Assembly: GCA_030323885.1 (NCBI GenBank)
Contig: CM059198.1
Location: 75,167,045 to 75,231,044 of the forward strand
Direction: 5' to 3'
DNA from: Branchipolynoe longqiensis
Taxonomy: Eukaryota > Annelida > Polychaeta > Phyllodocida > Polynoidae
Length of the DNA: 64,000 nucleotides
The translations under genes and the position numbers were made by a program. The notes beneath the pieces were generated by a model that worked only from the letters and a program-made list of their open reading frames with translations, was not told where the DNA came from and ran no database searches. Of this stretch, positions 54,893 to 63,887 are shown in pieces. Every line of letters begins with the position of its first letter. The stretch's first letter is position 1.

Positions 54893-55035
54893 GGAGTTTC
54901 AATCACGGAAAATTGGTCTTCCTCATTCCACTGCACCGTGTCCGAGCCTGGTACCTGTGAGTGTCAGGATAGATAACGACAAGTATAAATTTTCAAGTCC
55001 TTGGTTTTACTTGGTTGGGGTACAAATCCTGTAGT
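54893..55035 (-). repeat. SINE-1 with tail B, decayed
   Basis: GAGTTTCAATCACGGAAAAT, CTTCCTCATTCCACTGCACC, body AACGACAAGTATAAATTTTC, TTGGTTTTACTTGG. Confidence 0.65.
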
Positions 55036-55038
55036 CTC

Positions 55039-55880
55039 CTGGGGGCCATCTGCATGAAGCAGTGTTAGCATCGTGTGGTTTTAACCATCTAACACCAGGT
55101 AGCTATCACCGGCATCGCAAAGTATGTCATGCCGTATGCATGGGTGCCTAAACGGTTTGTGTTAGCTAAACGTGAAGTTATTTATAGATTTGGGAAATCC
55201 CTCTGAGCCTGTTGCCGGCGAGCACCGCTATTTCCCAATATTGCAGCCAATTCGGCGGTGGCAGTGATTTGTTGTGCTTACATTCGTCGATTCCACAATA
55301 TTAATATCGCCGCCGATTTAGCGGCGGGGTTAATATCGCTTCGATTTTAGGGATAACTTGATGAAATTTCACTTATTGCGTATGTAATTCTGTTAAATAT
55401 GATAGCATTTGAATAGATTTGGCTCTAATATATCGCCGCTGATGCGGCGGCGGCGGCGGCGGCGGCGGGCAGCGGGCGGCGGGTGGGGGTCGGCAGGTGG
55501 CGGACGGCGGGCGGCGAGCAGTGGTGGTGGCGGCGGCGGCGATTTGTTTAGTTTACATTCGTCGATTCGACAATATTAATATCGCCGCCAATGTAGCTGC
55601 GGCATTAATATCAGTTCGATTTTGCGGTTAATTTGATAAAATTTCACTTTTAGAGTATGTAATTCTGTTAAATATGATAGCATTGAATAGATTTGGCCCT
55701 AATCGGTACCTAACACCACCCGTAAACCTGCTATGGGCTGGTGTTAGAATCTCCAACCTTAATCTTGCGGTGTTTCCCTAACACTGCTCCATACATACCG
55801 ACTTTTTGCCGCTAAACAGGAAATCCCGTCCAAAACGCGTTTTGGCTTGCTAACACCACGTCATGCATACGGCCCCTGGA
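55039..55880. mobile_element. MITE-5, with internal duplication and GGC array
   Basis: Ends resemble each other inverted: GGGGGCCATCTGCATGAAGC, AGTGTTAGCA at the left; read inward from the right, AGGGGCCGTATGCATGACGT, GGTGTTAGCA. GGGGCC-type ends with a following ATGCATGA remind me of Harbinger-like elements; tentative. The interior has a ~165-bp segment repeated ~275 bp apart (55265-55433 and 55539-55701; ATATTAATATCGCCGCC, TTCTGTTAAATATGATAGCA), with (GGC)n between. Confidence 0.6.
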
Positions 55881-55921
55881 CAGAAAGCGGATTTTCAACT
55901 CATTAAGCAATCCTGGCTGGG

Positions 55922-56060
55922 TCAGGATTAGGGTTAGGTTAGGGTTATGGTTGAGGTTATGGGTAGCAATAGGTTAGGGTTATGGTTGGGGTTATAGTTG
56001 GGGTTAGGGTTATGGGTAGGGGTAGCGTTAGGGTTAGGAGAAGTGTTAGCAATAGGGGAA
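55922..56060. repeat. Telomere-like (TTAGGG-related) tract
   Basis: GGTTAGGGTTAGG, TTAGGGTTATGG, GGGGTTATAGTTGGGG, GGGTTAGGGTTATGGG, GTTAGGGTTAGGAG. Degenerate; interstitial rather than terminal. Confidence 0.8.
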
Positions 56061-56304
56061 GGATAGTGCCATATCACTTCTTTAATTATACACGATGTGG
56101 TCGGCCAGGTTGCCAAAAAGCCTCTCATGTCTCACGGGAGGTCAGTTATTCCCCAGAAATAATTTATTTAGCAGGACACCAGCGTTCCCCGTTACCCGGT
56201 CCTTAATGTGGTCTCCATGCTTTCTTCAGTCACGTGTGCTCTTTTAATAAACAATGACACTGAAGTCTGAGAGAGGGTAAAAATGGGCGGCATTGACTGC
56301 ATGG

Positions 56305-56640
56305 TCATGAGAGCGCAACTAAGATGGGCTGGCTGTGTATGATGTACTCTGCATGGATGAGGATAGAATACCAAAGGTTCTCTTCTACTGTGAACTTGTA
56401 AAAGGACGCATAAATCAAGGTGGTCAGAAGAAAAGGTTCAAGGACTGCCTTAAATATAAACTGAATAAGTGTAATCTGAACACTGAAACCTGGGAAATAG
56501 TGGCCAAAAACGGGAGTTCAGGGCATGCTTCTATTCGCAAAGGCAAAGTAGGGTTTGAAACTGATCGTATATCTCAAGCTAAATAAAAGCATCAGCCGAG
56601 GAAAGATCTTCACCTACCAGACTCTCTGACTGGAGTTACG
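56305..56640 (+). pseudogene. LINE-E C-terminal fragment
   Basis: MRAQLRWAGCV, a small frameshift near 56338, then MDEDRIPKVLFYCELVKGRI, QGGQKKRFKDCLKYKLNKCN, FETDRISQAK, stop at 56584. The pattern LRWxGHVxRMxDxRIPKxxLYGEL...RPxGGQxxRFKDxLK is a common C-terminal end of invertebrate LINE RTs, distinct from LINE-A, -B, -C and -D. Confidence 0.65.
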
Positions 56641-56926
56641 CACATGTTCAACGTGCCACCACACATTCCGAGCACAAATTCTACTCATCACTCATCGATG
56701 AGTACACAGCAAATGATGAGTTGCTGTCATCATCGTTACCGATGGATCACCATTAAAAAATAATGGCTGAGTGGCAGGTGTTGGATCCTGCCAAACTTAG
56801 TAAGATAACTGCATCACCTGATTTAATAGCTTATTCCATACAACGGTTAAATGAGTGGGGGGTGGGGGGGGTGCTCATTTACTCTCATTGCTATTTTTTT
56901 ACTGATGAATAGGTTCTTTTGTCAGC
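56641..56926. other. No recognised feature
   Basis: A G-rich run near 56858-56872. No gene seen. Confidence 0.4.
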
Positions 56927-57215
56927 AGTGTCAAGATAATGTGCCTGAGTGGGATATCAGGTCATGGTGCTGGTGGCCTGGTCTCCCAGTGGGGCAGCAC
57001 TAGAAAATCATCATGAGTGTGTATGGTCATAAGTTGGTACCTGTCCTGATATGACCTTAGATGTTATCAGGACGTAAAATTCCAACAACCAACCAATGAA
57101 TCGATCAGGCAGTCATAGGATGTGACAGGTGAAATATGTGACTTGCGAAATATCTGACTTCTGTCAGTGTACGCATTTGCAGTATCTTGTTTGTTTGTTT
57201 GAGTTTTATATCATC
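56927..57215 (+). repeat. Duplicate of SINE-1 3' half plus flank
   Basis: Matches 52980-53262, including ~110 bp beyond the SINE end (AATCGATCAGGCAGTCATAG, GTGAAATATGTGACTTGCGA, GCAGTATCTTGTTTGTTTG). Confidence 0.8.
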
Positions 57216-57544
57216 TTCCAGCCATTTGTCAATTATTTATGCAAACATGATCTATTGAGTATCTATGGATTAATGTATGCTTACAATAGGTGTTGAAAAC
57301 ACAATTTGCAGCATATAGCCAGATAGCACGATGGATTTCTGATAGTTACCCATAAATTCCACAGCAATATGACAAAAGTAATGACCCACGACTACGAAAT
57401 GCATTTTGTGAAACAGATTGGGATGAAGGAACGCTATGACAGTTTCAAAGAGACAGTTGATTTTCAATTTAATGTAATTTCAAATTTGGAAAGTGATGCT
57501 TGGGCGTGTCCGTATCAACTTCGAGAAGGGAAGTTTGACCAAAT
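57216..57544. other. No recognised feature
   Basis: ORFs of 65-92 codons run into SINE-2; not considered coding. Confidence 0.4.
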
Positions 57545-58645
57545 CTTTATATACTGTAGATACCTGCGTGTTAGTAGGACCATCGTGGGGCCAGGTGAAA
57601 ATGGGAAATATAGCGCCTAGAGCAGGATTCGAACCCACACCACTTCCACTCTCGGCTAGCGTGCTAACCATTCCACCGCATAGAGTCCCTGATGTCATCA
57701 TCCTATCCACGCCCACCTGTCTATGTTGCTCTTTGCAGACTACTACTACACTCGTCACCCAGGAATTGTAAGTCTTTTAAATGGTTTATGTCCTTAAGTC
57801 TTTTAGTGCTTACAATTAGACACATGCATGCAATGTACATGGGTTATTCTCCAAAACTGGGCACCACATATTTGGTCTCCATGTTACGATGCTGATAATT
57901 TTACCTAACGTTACAATAATTAAGTCTTTGTTTTATTGATAACAAGTCAAATAATTATTCTAGCCTCTGTCTATTAGGTATGTTAGCAGTTTTACATGTG
58001 TTGAAATTATCGCATATAAGATATCAAAATTATAATTGTATGATTTTGCGCTAGAGTGAAAATGTAAAAATTTACACATTTACACTATGCATGTAGCCAA
58101 AGTTTGTTTCAACTTATTTTTCAACGTTTTTCTTGTAAGTCATAACCGTGTCTGCTTAACTGTAATCAATAAAATCTTGTTTGACTATGTTGTATATGTT
58201 AAAATGAGGTTCTGGATGTGTCTTGGCTTTTCATGTTACACGAGTGATATTAAGGTATTTCTCAATTTGTATAAGATCTAATTCAAAAAGTGAAATTCAT
58301 TTTTTTCAACTCTGACATATGCACAACATGCAAACCTTCATAGGACATTGGGTTAGGCTATTATTTGGAAGGATTTTTGCTATTATTTGGAAGGATTTTT
58401 GCTATTATTTGGAAGGTTTTCACTTTTGGTTTCCATGTCACACTTTTGTGCCCAGTTTTAGAGAATGACCCACTTATATTTACATACACAGGGTAGATTC
58501 AACAACCATACAGTGTATATACTGTACAGATTGTCCAGGATCCTGGTCATGGAACCAGTGTCATGGGGAGAGATTAAAATGGGAAATATTACACCTAGAG
58601 CAGGATTCGAACCCACGTATTCGTTGATGGTTAGACGGGTATACG
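57545..58645 (-). repeat. SINE-2 tail-to-head dimer, first unit interrupted
   Basis: Minus-strand order: unit 1 body (58645-58473; CCTGCTCTAGGTGTAATATT), MITE-3, unit 1 tail (57839-57770; AATTGTAAGCACTAAAAGAC), then unit 2 leader and tRNA part (57769-57545; ATGGTTAGCACGCTAGCC, GGGTTCGAATCCTGCTC). Confidence 0.75.
57840..58472 (+). mobile_element. MITE-3, copy 1, inside SINE-2
   Basis: 633 bp with terminal inverted repeats TGGGT(T/C)ATTCTC(C/T)AAAACTG, GGCAC. SINE-2 continues on both sides, so insertion is clear; the target duplication is not evident. It includes a 22-bp triplication GCTATTATTTGGAAGGATTT (58357-58420). AT-rich, no ORF of note. Confidence 0.8.
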
Positions 58646-58649
58646 GAGG

Positions 58650-58861
58650 CAATTTAATAGAACCTGTTACTGCTGAAGCCTATGGTGTCAGAGTTTTGGA
58701 AGCTTGCCAAAATTAATTTTGCATGTTTGCACTTCAAATATCTACTAAAGTTAGTCATTTAAATTAAAAGTTGCTAAGTAAGGTAGATTATAACCATCAA
58801 CCTATTATATTTACCTCAGGAAATGACAGAAACTCAAAATCATCGGACTATGCAACTTTAA
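58650..58861 (+). mobile_element. MITE-1, 5'-truncated
   Basis: From GCAATTTAATAGAACCTGTT to CATCGGACTATGCAACT and TTAA (58858-58861). Confidence 0.75.
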
Positions 58862-59093
58862 AGCAAACAAAATTAAAGCCATTACTTATTCATTGCGCAT
58901 GCTCTCACGCGCAGATCTCATCAGCGAATGAAAACAACGAGAGTTGGAGCTGACACTAATGTGTATATCGCAGGCTCATTTCATGTAGCGCTATTTAAAG
59001 ATCTGATCATGTGATTTTACCGCGAATTCCTTACGTGAATATTTGATGCATATTAATGAAAGTCACATTTGGAATGGTCTATTTGAGCTCTAA

Positions 59094-59770
59094 AGAAGAC
59101 AAAACCCATGGTTGTCAGCAGAAAGGAATACAAACCAAGGGCAGAGATAAAAGTTAATGGTGTAATCTTGGAGCAGGTAGAGTCATTTGTGTATCTGGGC
59201 CATTTAATAACTAGTGATGGCGGATGTGAAAGAGAGATTAAACGGAGAATAAACATTGCCAAAACAACATTTCTAAAGATGCAGAAAGTACTAACATCTA
59301 GAGACATAATATAAAAACAAGACTCTGACTGCTAAAATGCTATGTGTGGTCTACACTTTTATATTGCTGCGAGACATGGACTTTGAAGAAAGCAATAACA
59401 ACAAAGCTTGAGGCATTTGAAATGTGGCAATACAGAAGAATGTTAAAAATTCCATGGACAGCAATGATAAGCAACGTGGAGGTCCTAACAAGAATGAAAA
59501 TAAATAGACAGATAATACAAACGATCAAAAACAGAAAAATTTAATACTTTGGCCACATGATACGACACCAGGAATCACAGAGAAGAATACTGGAAGGGAA
59601 GATAGAAGGGAAAAGACCAAGAGGGAGAAGGAGAACAACATGGATGGACAACATCACTGAGTGGACAGCAATGAGCTATGCGGAATGCGTGAGAGGAACG
59701 AATGACAGGAAGAGATGGAGGTCCATTGCAGCCAACCTTCTTCGAGAAGACGGCACCCATTGATTGATTG
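59094..59770 (+). mobile_element. LINE-F, 5'-truncated, 13-bp target duplication
   Basis: ATTTGAGCTCTAA at 59081-59093 and 59771-59783 brackets it exactly. The tail is (GATT)n, as in LINE-B, and the protein is clearly related to LINE-B but diverged. Confidence 0.9.
59107..59763 (+). pseudogene. LINE-F RT C-terminal part, broken
   Basis: MVVSRKEYKPRAEIKVNGVI, SFVYLGHLITSDGGCEREIK, then a frame break around 59315-59345, MWSTLLYCCETWTLKKAI, MLKIPWTAMISNVEVLTRMK, a stop TAA at 59542-59544, YFGHMIRHQ, RPRGRRRTTWMDNITEWTAM and the end LREDGTH. No catalytic RT motifs. Confidence 0.8.
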
Positions 59771-59813
59771 ATTTGAGCTCTAACCCTGTAGGTCAGGTCT
59801 GCCTAGCACCAGT

Positions 59814-60140
59814 GGGAGCAGGACGTAGCTCAGGCAGTGGAGTGTCCACCTGTGAAGGTGTGGGTCATCTGATCGATGCTGCTCAGTGGACACATTTGCA
59901 GCTTGGACAATTTTCCATTCCAACCAGTGGTCCACAACTGGTTCATCACTGGTATGTGCTGTCCTGTCTGTGAGAAAGGGCATATAAAAGATGCCTTGCT
60001 GCTTATCGGAAAGAGTAGCCTATGTGGCGGCAGCAGGTTTCCCCTAGAGAAATATGTCAGAATGACCATATATTTGATGTCCAATAGCCAATGATAAAAA
60101 TCAAAGCGCTCTAGAGGCATCGTTAAATGAAACAAACTTT
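59814..60140 (+). repeat. SINE-4 (mollusc-type), full-length, 12-bp target duplication
   Basis: tRNA-like head GGACGTAGCTCAGGCAGTGG; body CACAACTGGTTCATCACTGG, TGTGCTGTCCTGTCTGTG, GGCATATAAAAGATGCCTTG, GTAGCCTATGTGGCGG, tail GTTAAATGAAACAAAC. CCTAGCACCAGT at 59802-59813 and 60141-60152 marks the insertion. 327 bp. Confidence 0.85.
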
Positions 60141-60227
60141 CCTAGCACCAGTAGACTCTGAGTACCCCGTGGCTATTATTAGTATTTCTGTGACATCACA
60201 CAGGGAAGGGAAGGGTAAACTTTCGTA

Positions 60228-60350
60228 GATTTCATGGTGCAGGCGGTTTGTTTTCCAAGTTGGGCAGCACCATAAAGCTGTCACAAGTCGGTAATCATCC
60301 TCATATAACCTTAGAAGTTGCCAGAATGCAAAACCCCAACAAGCAAGCAA
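60228..60350 (+). repeat. SINE-1 tail fragment, worn
   Basis: GTTGGGCAGCACCATAAAGC, CTGTCACAAGTCGGTAATC, TTAGAAGTTGCCAGAATGC, AAAACCCCAACAAGC. Confidence 0.65.
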
Positions 60351-60493
60351 ATCTAAGTAGGGGCAGTTGGCTTTGTATTGGGAATGAATATTACATAAAT
60401 ATAAATAGATAATGTTATTAATAAACATGTGCCATATAATATATAATCAGGATATAAATACGAGAACCGGAAACATGTTAGGATTTGTGTATG

Positions 60494-61044
60494 TGGGTCA
60501 TTCTCTAAAACTGGGCACAAAAGTCTGACATGGAAACCAAAAGTGAAAACCTTCCAAATAATAGCAAAAATCTTTCCAAATAATAACCTAATCCAATGTC
60601 GTATTAATTTCACTTTTTGAAGTAGAACTAATATACAAATTGAGCAAAACATTAATATCACTCATGTAACATGAAAATCAAAGACACATCCACAACCTCA
60701 TTTCAACATATACTACATAGTCAAAAACAATTTGATTGATTACTGTTAAGCAGACAACGTTACGACTTACAAGAAAAAAGTTTTAAAATAAGTTTAAAAA
60801 AAGTTTGGCTACATGTATGGTGTCAATGTGTAAATTTTCACATTTTCACTCTAGCGCAAAATCATACAATTATAATTTTTATATCATATGTGGGATGAAT
60901 TCAATACATGCAGAAATGCTAACATACCTAATAGACAGAGGCTACAATAACTATTTGACTTGTTATCAATAAAACAAAGACTTAATTATCAGCATCGTAA
61001 CATGGAGACCAAATATGTGGTTGCCAGTTTTGGAGAATAACCCA
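60494..61044 (-). mobile_element. MITE-3, copy 2
   Basis: 551 bp, inverted relative to 57840-58472, with the same terminal repeats and internal order (CATGGAAACCAAAAGTG, CCTCTGTCTATTAGG reversed, AACAAGTCAAATA). Confidence 0.85.
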
Positions 61045-61071
61045 TGTATATATATGTAAATATACATATAT

Positions 61072-61246
61072 CAGTGGCGTGCAGAGGTTTTGTGATGCCC
61101 GTGGCCAACTCCTTGATTGTATGTCCCTAAAACTCAAGTATAGGGTCTAGTACTGAGAAATGTGAGCAAGAAAGACATTTTAAATATGCGCTGATATGGA
61201 TGCCTGGGGCCGTCGCACCCTCTGCCCCCCTCTCTGCATGCTAGTG
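61072..61246. mobile_element. hAT-like MITE, 175 bp
   Basis: Ends CAGTGGCGTGCAGAGG and, inverted, CACTAGCATGCAGAGA. Exact 8-bp duplication ACATATAT at 61064-61071 and 61247-61254. CAGTGGCG-type ends with 8-bp duplications are typical of hAT elements. The AT-rich target slightly weakens the duplication evidence. Confidence 0.65.
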
Positions 61247-61283
61247 ACATATATACACATATGTATTTATTGACATATATATA

Positions 61284-61480
61284 CAGTAATACCTCTCTAA
61301 CCAACCACCTTCACAGATCGACTGACCCCCTATATCGATCACTTTATTTGGGTCGCAAACGCTCGCCCATACAAAATCATTGTAGCGATAAAAAAAACTC
61401 CCTAAACTGACCACCTCCCTAAATGGACCATTTAAATTAAAGTCGGTCCCATGGTCGGTCGATTTAAAGAGGTTTGACTG
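61284..61480. mobile_element. Tc1/mariner (pogo/Tigger-like) MITE, 197 bp
   Basis: CAGTAATACCTCTCTAACC at the left; inverted at the right, CAGTCAAACCTCTTTAAATC. TA on both sides (61282-61283 and 61481-61482). CAGT...CCTCT ends with a TA duplication fit the pogo/Tigger group. Confidence 0.7.
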
Positions 61481-61535
61481 TACACATATACACACATCTA
61501 TATATAATAGTATATATTTAACGGGTTACCAGTAC

Positions 61536-61778
61536 CTTAGCCTGGGCCAACGCCCGCCGGAAGGAGACGCGACTTCCGCTGACCTTTGACCCCGGAAGTG
61601 GATCGGCCGAGAGTGACTTTTCAACCGGAAGTGAGCGTTCCACCCAGCGCGAAAGTTTGAGGGCGACCTCTGCCGGCCTCGCGTGACCCGCCTGACCTTC
61701 TGCGCGCAGCACGGTGCGCAGCAGCCGCGACACCTTTGAGTAACGCGCATTGTCCTTGCGCATGTCCGACGCCGACAT
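61536..61778 (-). CDS. Possible first coding exon with promoter-like upstream
   Basis: Minus-strand frame of 81 codons from ATG 61778 (A at -3) to a donor-like AAG|GTACTG at 61536/61535, phase 0. GC- and CpG-rich, non-repetitive, unlike the surrounding AT-rich transposon debris. The predicted peptide is basic: MSASDMRKDNARYSKVSRLL, RTVLRAEGQAGHARPAEVAL, then WVERSLPVEKSL and RRALAQAK. No known domain recognised. If read through without splicing it stops after five more codons (stop at 61518), so a single-exon 86-aa protein is the alternative. No downstream exon is identified at lower coordinates. Upstream has TGACGTCA and CCAAT elements on the matching strand. Confidence 0.4.
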
Positions 61779-61867
61779 TATGACGTCGACGCTATGACGC
61801 GAGTGGTTAAGTCACTAAGTTGTGTGACGTTGTTTGCTTTGGTTAGAGTGATGTGTCCAATAAGCGA

Positions 61868-62170
61868 TGCTGTGACGTCACTGATTGGCACCACTCACAT
61901 TGTGTGACGCTGTTTCACAAGTCACGGTGTTGGTTCAGTGTGGTATTGTGTGCTGCATCACCACTGTATCACTGATGTCACTAAGTGACACCACTCACAT
62001 TGTGTGATGCTGTTTCACAGGTCACGGTGTTGGTTCAGTGTGGTATTGTGTGCTGCATTACCGTTGTATCACTGACATTACTAAGTGACACCACTCATAT
62101 TGTGTGACGCTGTTTCACAGGTTACGGTGTTGGTTCAGCAGGATATTGTGTGGTGCCACACTGCTGTATC
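61868..62170. repeat. 101-bp tandem repeat, 3 units
   Basis: Units start near 61891, 61992 and 62093 with CACTCACATTGTGTGACGCT, TCACGGTGTTGGTTCAGTG, TGTGCTGCAT. Confidence 0.85.
61873..61888 (-). promoter_or_regulatory. CRE palindrome next to CCAAT box
   Basis: TGACGTCA at 61873-61880 and, on the minus strand, CCAAT at 61884-61888, ~95-110 bp upstream of ATG 61778. A second minus-strand CCAAT-like (TCCAATAAG on the plus strand) lies near 61857. A CCAAT plus CRE pair at this distance is a common animal promoter layout. The CRE lies at the edge of a 101-bp tandem repeat, so it may be chance. Confidence 0.35.
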
Positions 62171-62382
62171 TAATACTAGTAATAACCGACAAAGTGACGT
62201 CACCGACCATCAGAGTTGTGTCCAACAGACGATCCTGTATCTGTATCCTTTATCATATATCCTGTAGGGAGGGCGGGGCGCCGTCGATGTAAGATATTCA
62301 CTGTCAAGTCAGGTTCTGCACTATCCTGGAGTATCCTGAATTCTTCCAACAATCCGATACTGTTGACCAAACCATTTATGTG
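62171..62382. other. No recognised feature
   Basis: Short stretch without supported ORF or repeat. Confidence 0.4.
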
Positions 62383-62601
62383 CAGACGGGATGGCCGAAT
62401 GAGTTAGAGCGTCTGTCTCCCGCGTTGGTAGATCCTGCGATCGTGGATTCGAACCTGGTCGAGTCAAAGCAATGACTTAAAAATGTGCACTTGTCACTTC
62501 CTAGCCAGGCACTCGGCATTATTTGGATAGGGCAAGGAGCAGTGGAATGAGGAAGACCAATCATCCGCGATTAAAATTTCCCCTGCTTAAACAACTAATG
62601 T
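62383..62601 (+). repeat. SINE-1, alternate head, tail B, full-length
   Basis: CAGACGGGATGGCCGAATGA, GTTAGAGCGTCTGTCTCCC, GATTCGAACC, body to GGATAGGGCAAGG, then AGCAGTGGAATGAGGAAGAC and AAATTTCCCCTGCTTAAACA. The clearest example of the short (~220 bp) SINE-1 form. Confidence 0.85.
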
Positions 62602-62750
62602 ACCCATATATATATATATATCGGATATATAACGGATATATAACACTGGTTCAACATCAATTCAAAAGTGTTCTTAACAAAATTAAAGGTGCATAGTCCA
62701 ATGTAAGGAACACATTTTCTAAAAAGAAAACACTTACCTGCATAAACAAC

Positions 62751-63104
62751 TTAAAGTTGCATAGTCCGATGGTTTTGAATTTCTGTATTTTCTCTGAGAT
62801 AAATATATTAGATCGATCACTAGTATCTACTTTACATTAGTTCAAAGTTACTTTTATTTTAAATGGTAAACTTTTGAGATATTTTGAGTGAAACATGGAA
62901 AATTAGTTTTGGCAAGGTTGACAAAACTCTGACACCATAGACTTCTGCAGTAACAGGTTCTGTTAAATTGACCCAGTATTGCCTTCTACGCAGAAACAAA
63001 TGCTTATTAAGTGCATCAGTATCTAAGTTAGATATGTAAGATCAAATCTAGATAATTGGTTTGGTTTTGAAAGTTTGATATTTCATCGGACTATGCAGCT
63101 TTAA
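62751..63104 (-). mobile_element. MITE-1, full-length copy
   Basis: TTAA, AGTTGCATAGTCCGATGG ... CATCGGACTATGCAGCT, TTAA (63101-63104). 354 bp. A stub of another copy (TTAAAGGTGCATAGTCCAAT) lies just before, at 62684. Confidence 0.85.
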
Positions 63105-63886
63105 CATACTGTTGAACTTCTTAAACAGTTGTTGCTCCATTGAAGGGCATAATAAGTCAATTCAATACAACCTGTTACTGCTTAATGGTATGGTGTCAGA
63201 ATTTTGATATGCATGCCAAAATTAAGTAGCATGCTTTCACCTCAAATTTCTCACGAGTTTTCATTTTATAATAAAGGTTTATTCAAGCTAAAGTAAGGTT
63301 GATTATATCAATTAACCCAATATATGTAATATATTATATATAATATATTATATATAATATATTATATATTATATATACTATATTATACTCCTTATATTAT
63401 ATATAATATATTATATATAATATAATGTATTATATATAATATATTATATATAATATAATGTATTATATATAATATACTATATACAATATATTATATATAA
63501 TATAATGTATTATATATAATATACTATATAGAATATATTATATAGAATACAATGTATTATATACAATATACTATATATAATATATTACATAGAATAGAAT
63601 ATAGTATATATAATATACTATATAGAATATATCATGTAGAATATAATGTATTATATATAATATACTATATATAATATATTATATAGAATACAATGTATTA
63701 TATACAATATACTATATATAATATATTATATGGAATAGAATATATTATATATAATATACTATATATAATATATTATATAGAATATAATGTATTTTATATA
63801 ATATACTATATATAATATATTATATATCTTAAAAAGAAGAAACACAAAGCCGTGAAACTCAAAACCATCAAATTATGCAACTTTAA
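63105..63886 (+). mobile_element. MITE-1 with expanded internal TA array
   Basis: Begins 5'-shortened beside the previous copy, follows the MITE-1 order to ATCAATTAACCCAATATATG, then a ~510-bp TATAATATAT array, then AAACTCAAAACCATCAAATT, ATGCAACT, TTAA (63883-63886). Confidence 0.75.
63320..63828. repeat. TATAATATAT microsatellite/minisatellite
   Basis: Words TATATAATATAT, TATAATGTATTA, ATACTATATA, with higher-order blocks of about 45-60 bp. It occupies the position of the short AATATATTTATC stretch of ordinary MITE-1 copies. Confidence 0.9.
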
Positions 63887-63887
63887 T

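Larger units (their letters stand above)
58960..60222 (+). repeat. Dispersed repeat R, copy 2, with two insertions
   Basis: Outer segments 58970-59093, 59771-59813 and 60141-60222 align in order with repeat R copy 1 (12520-13250). LINE-F and SINE-4 are inserted here; the TIR element is inserted in the other copy. Confidence 0.6.
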
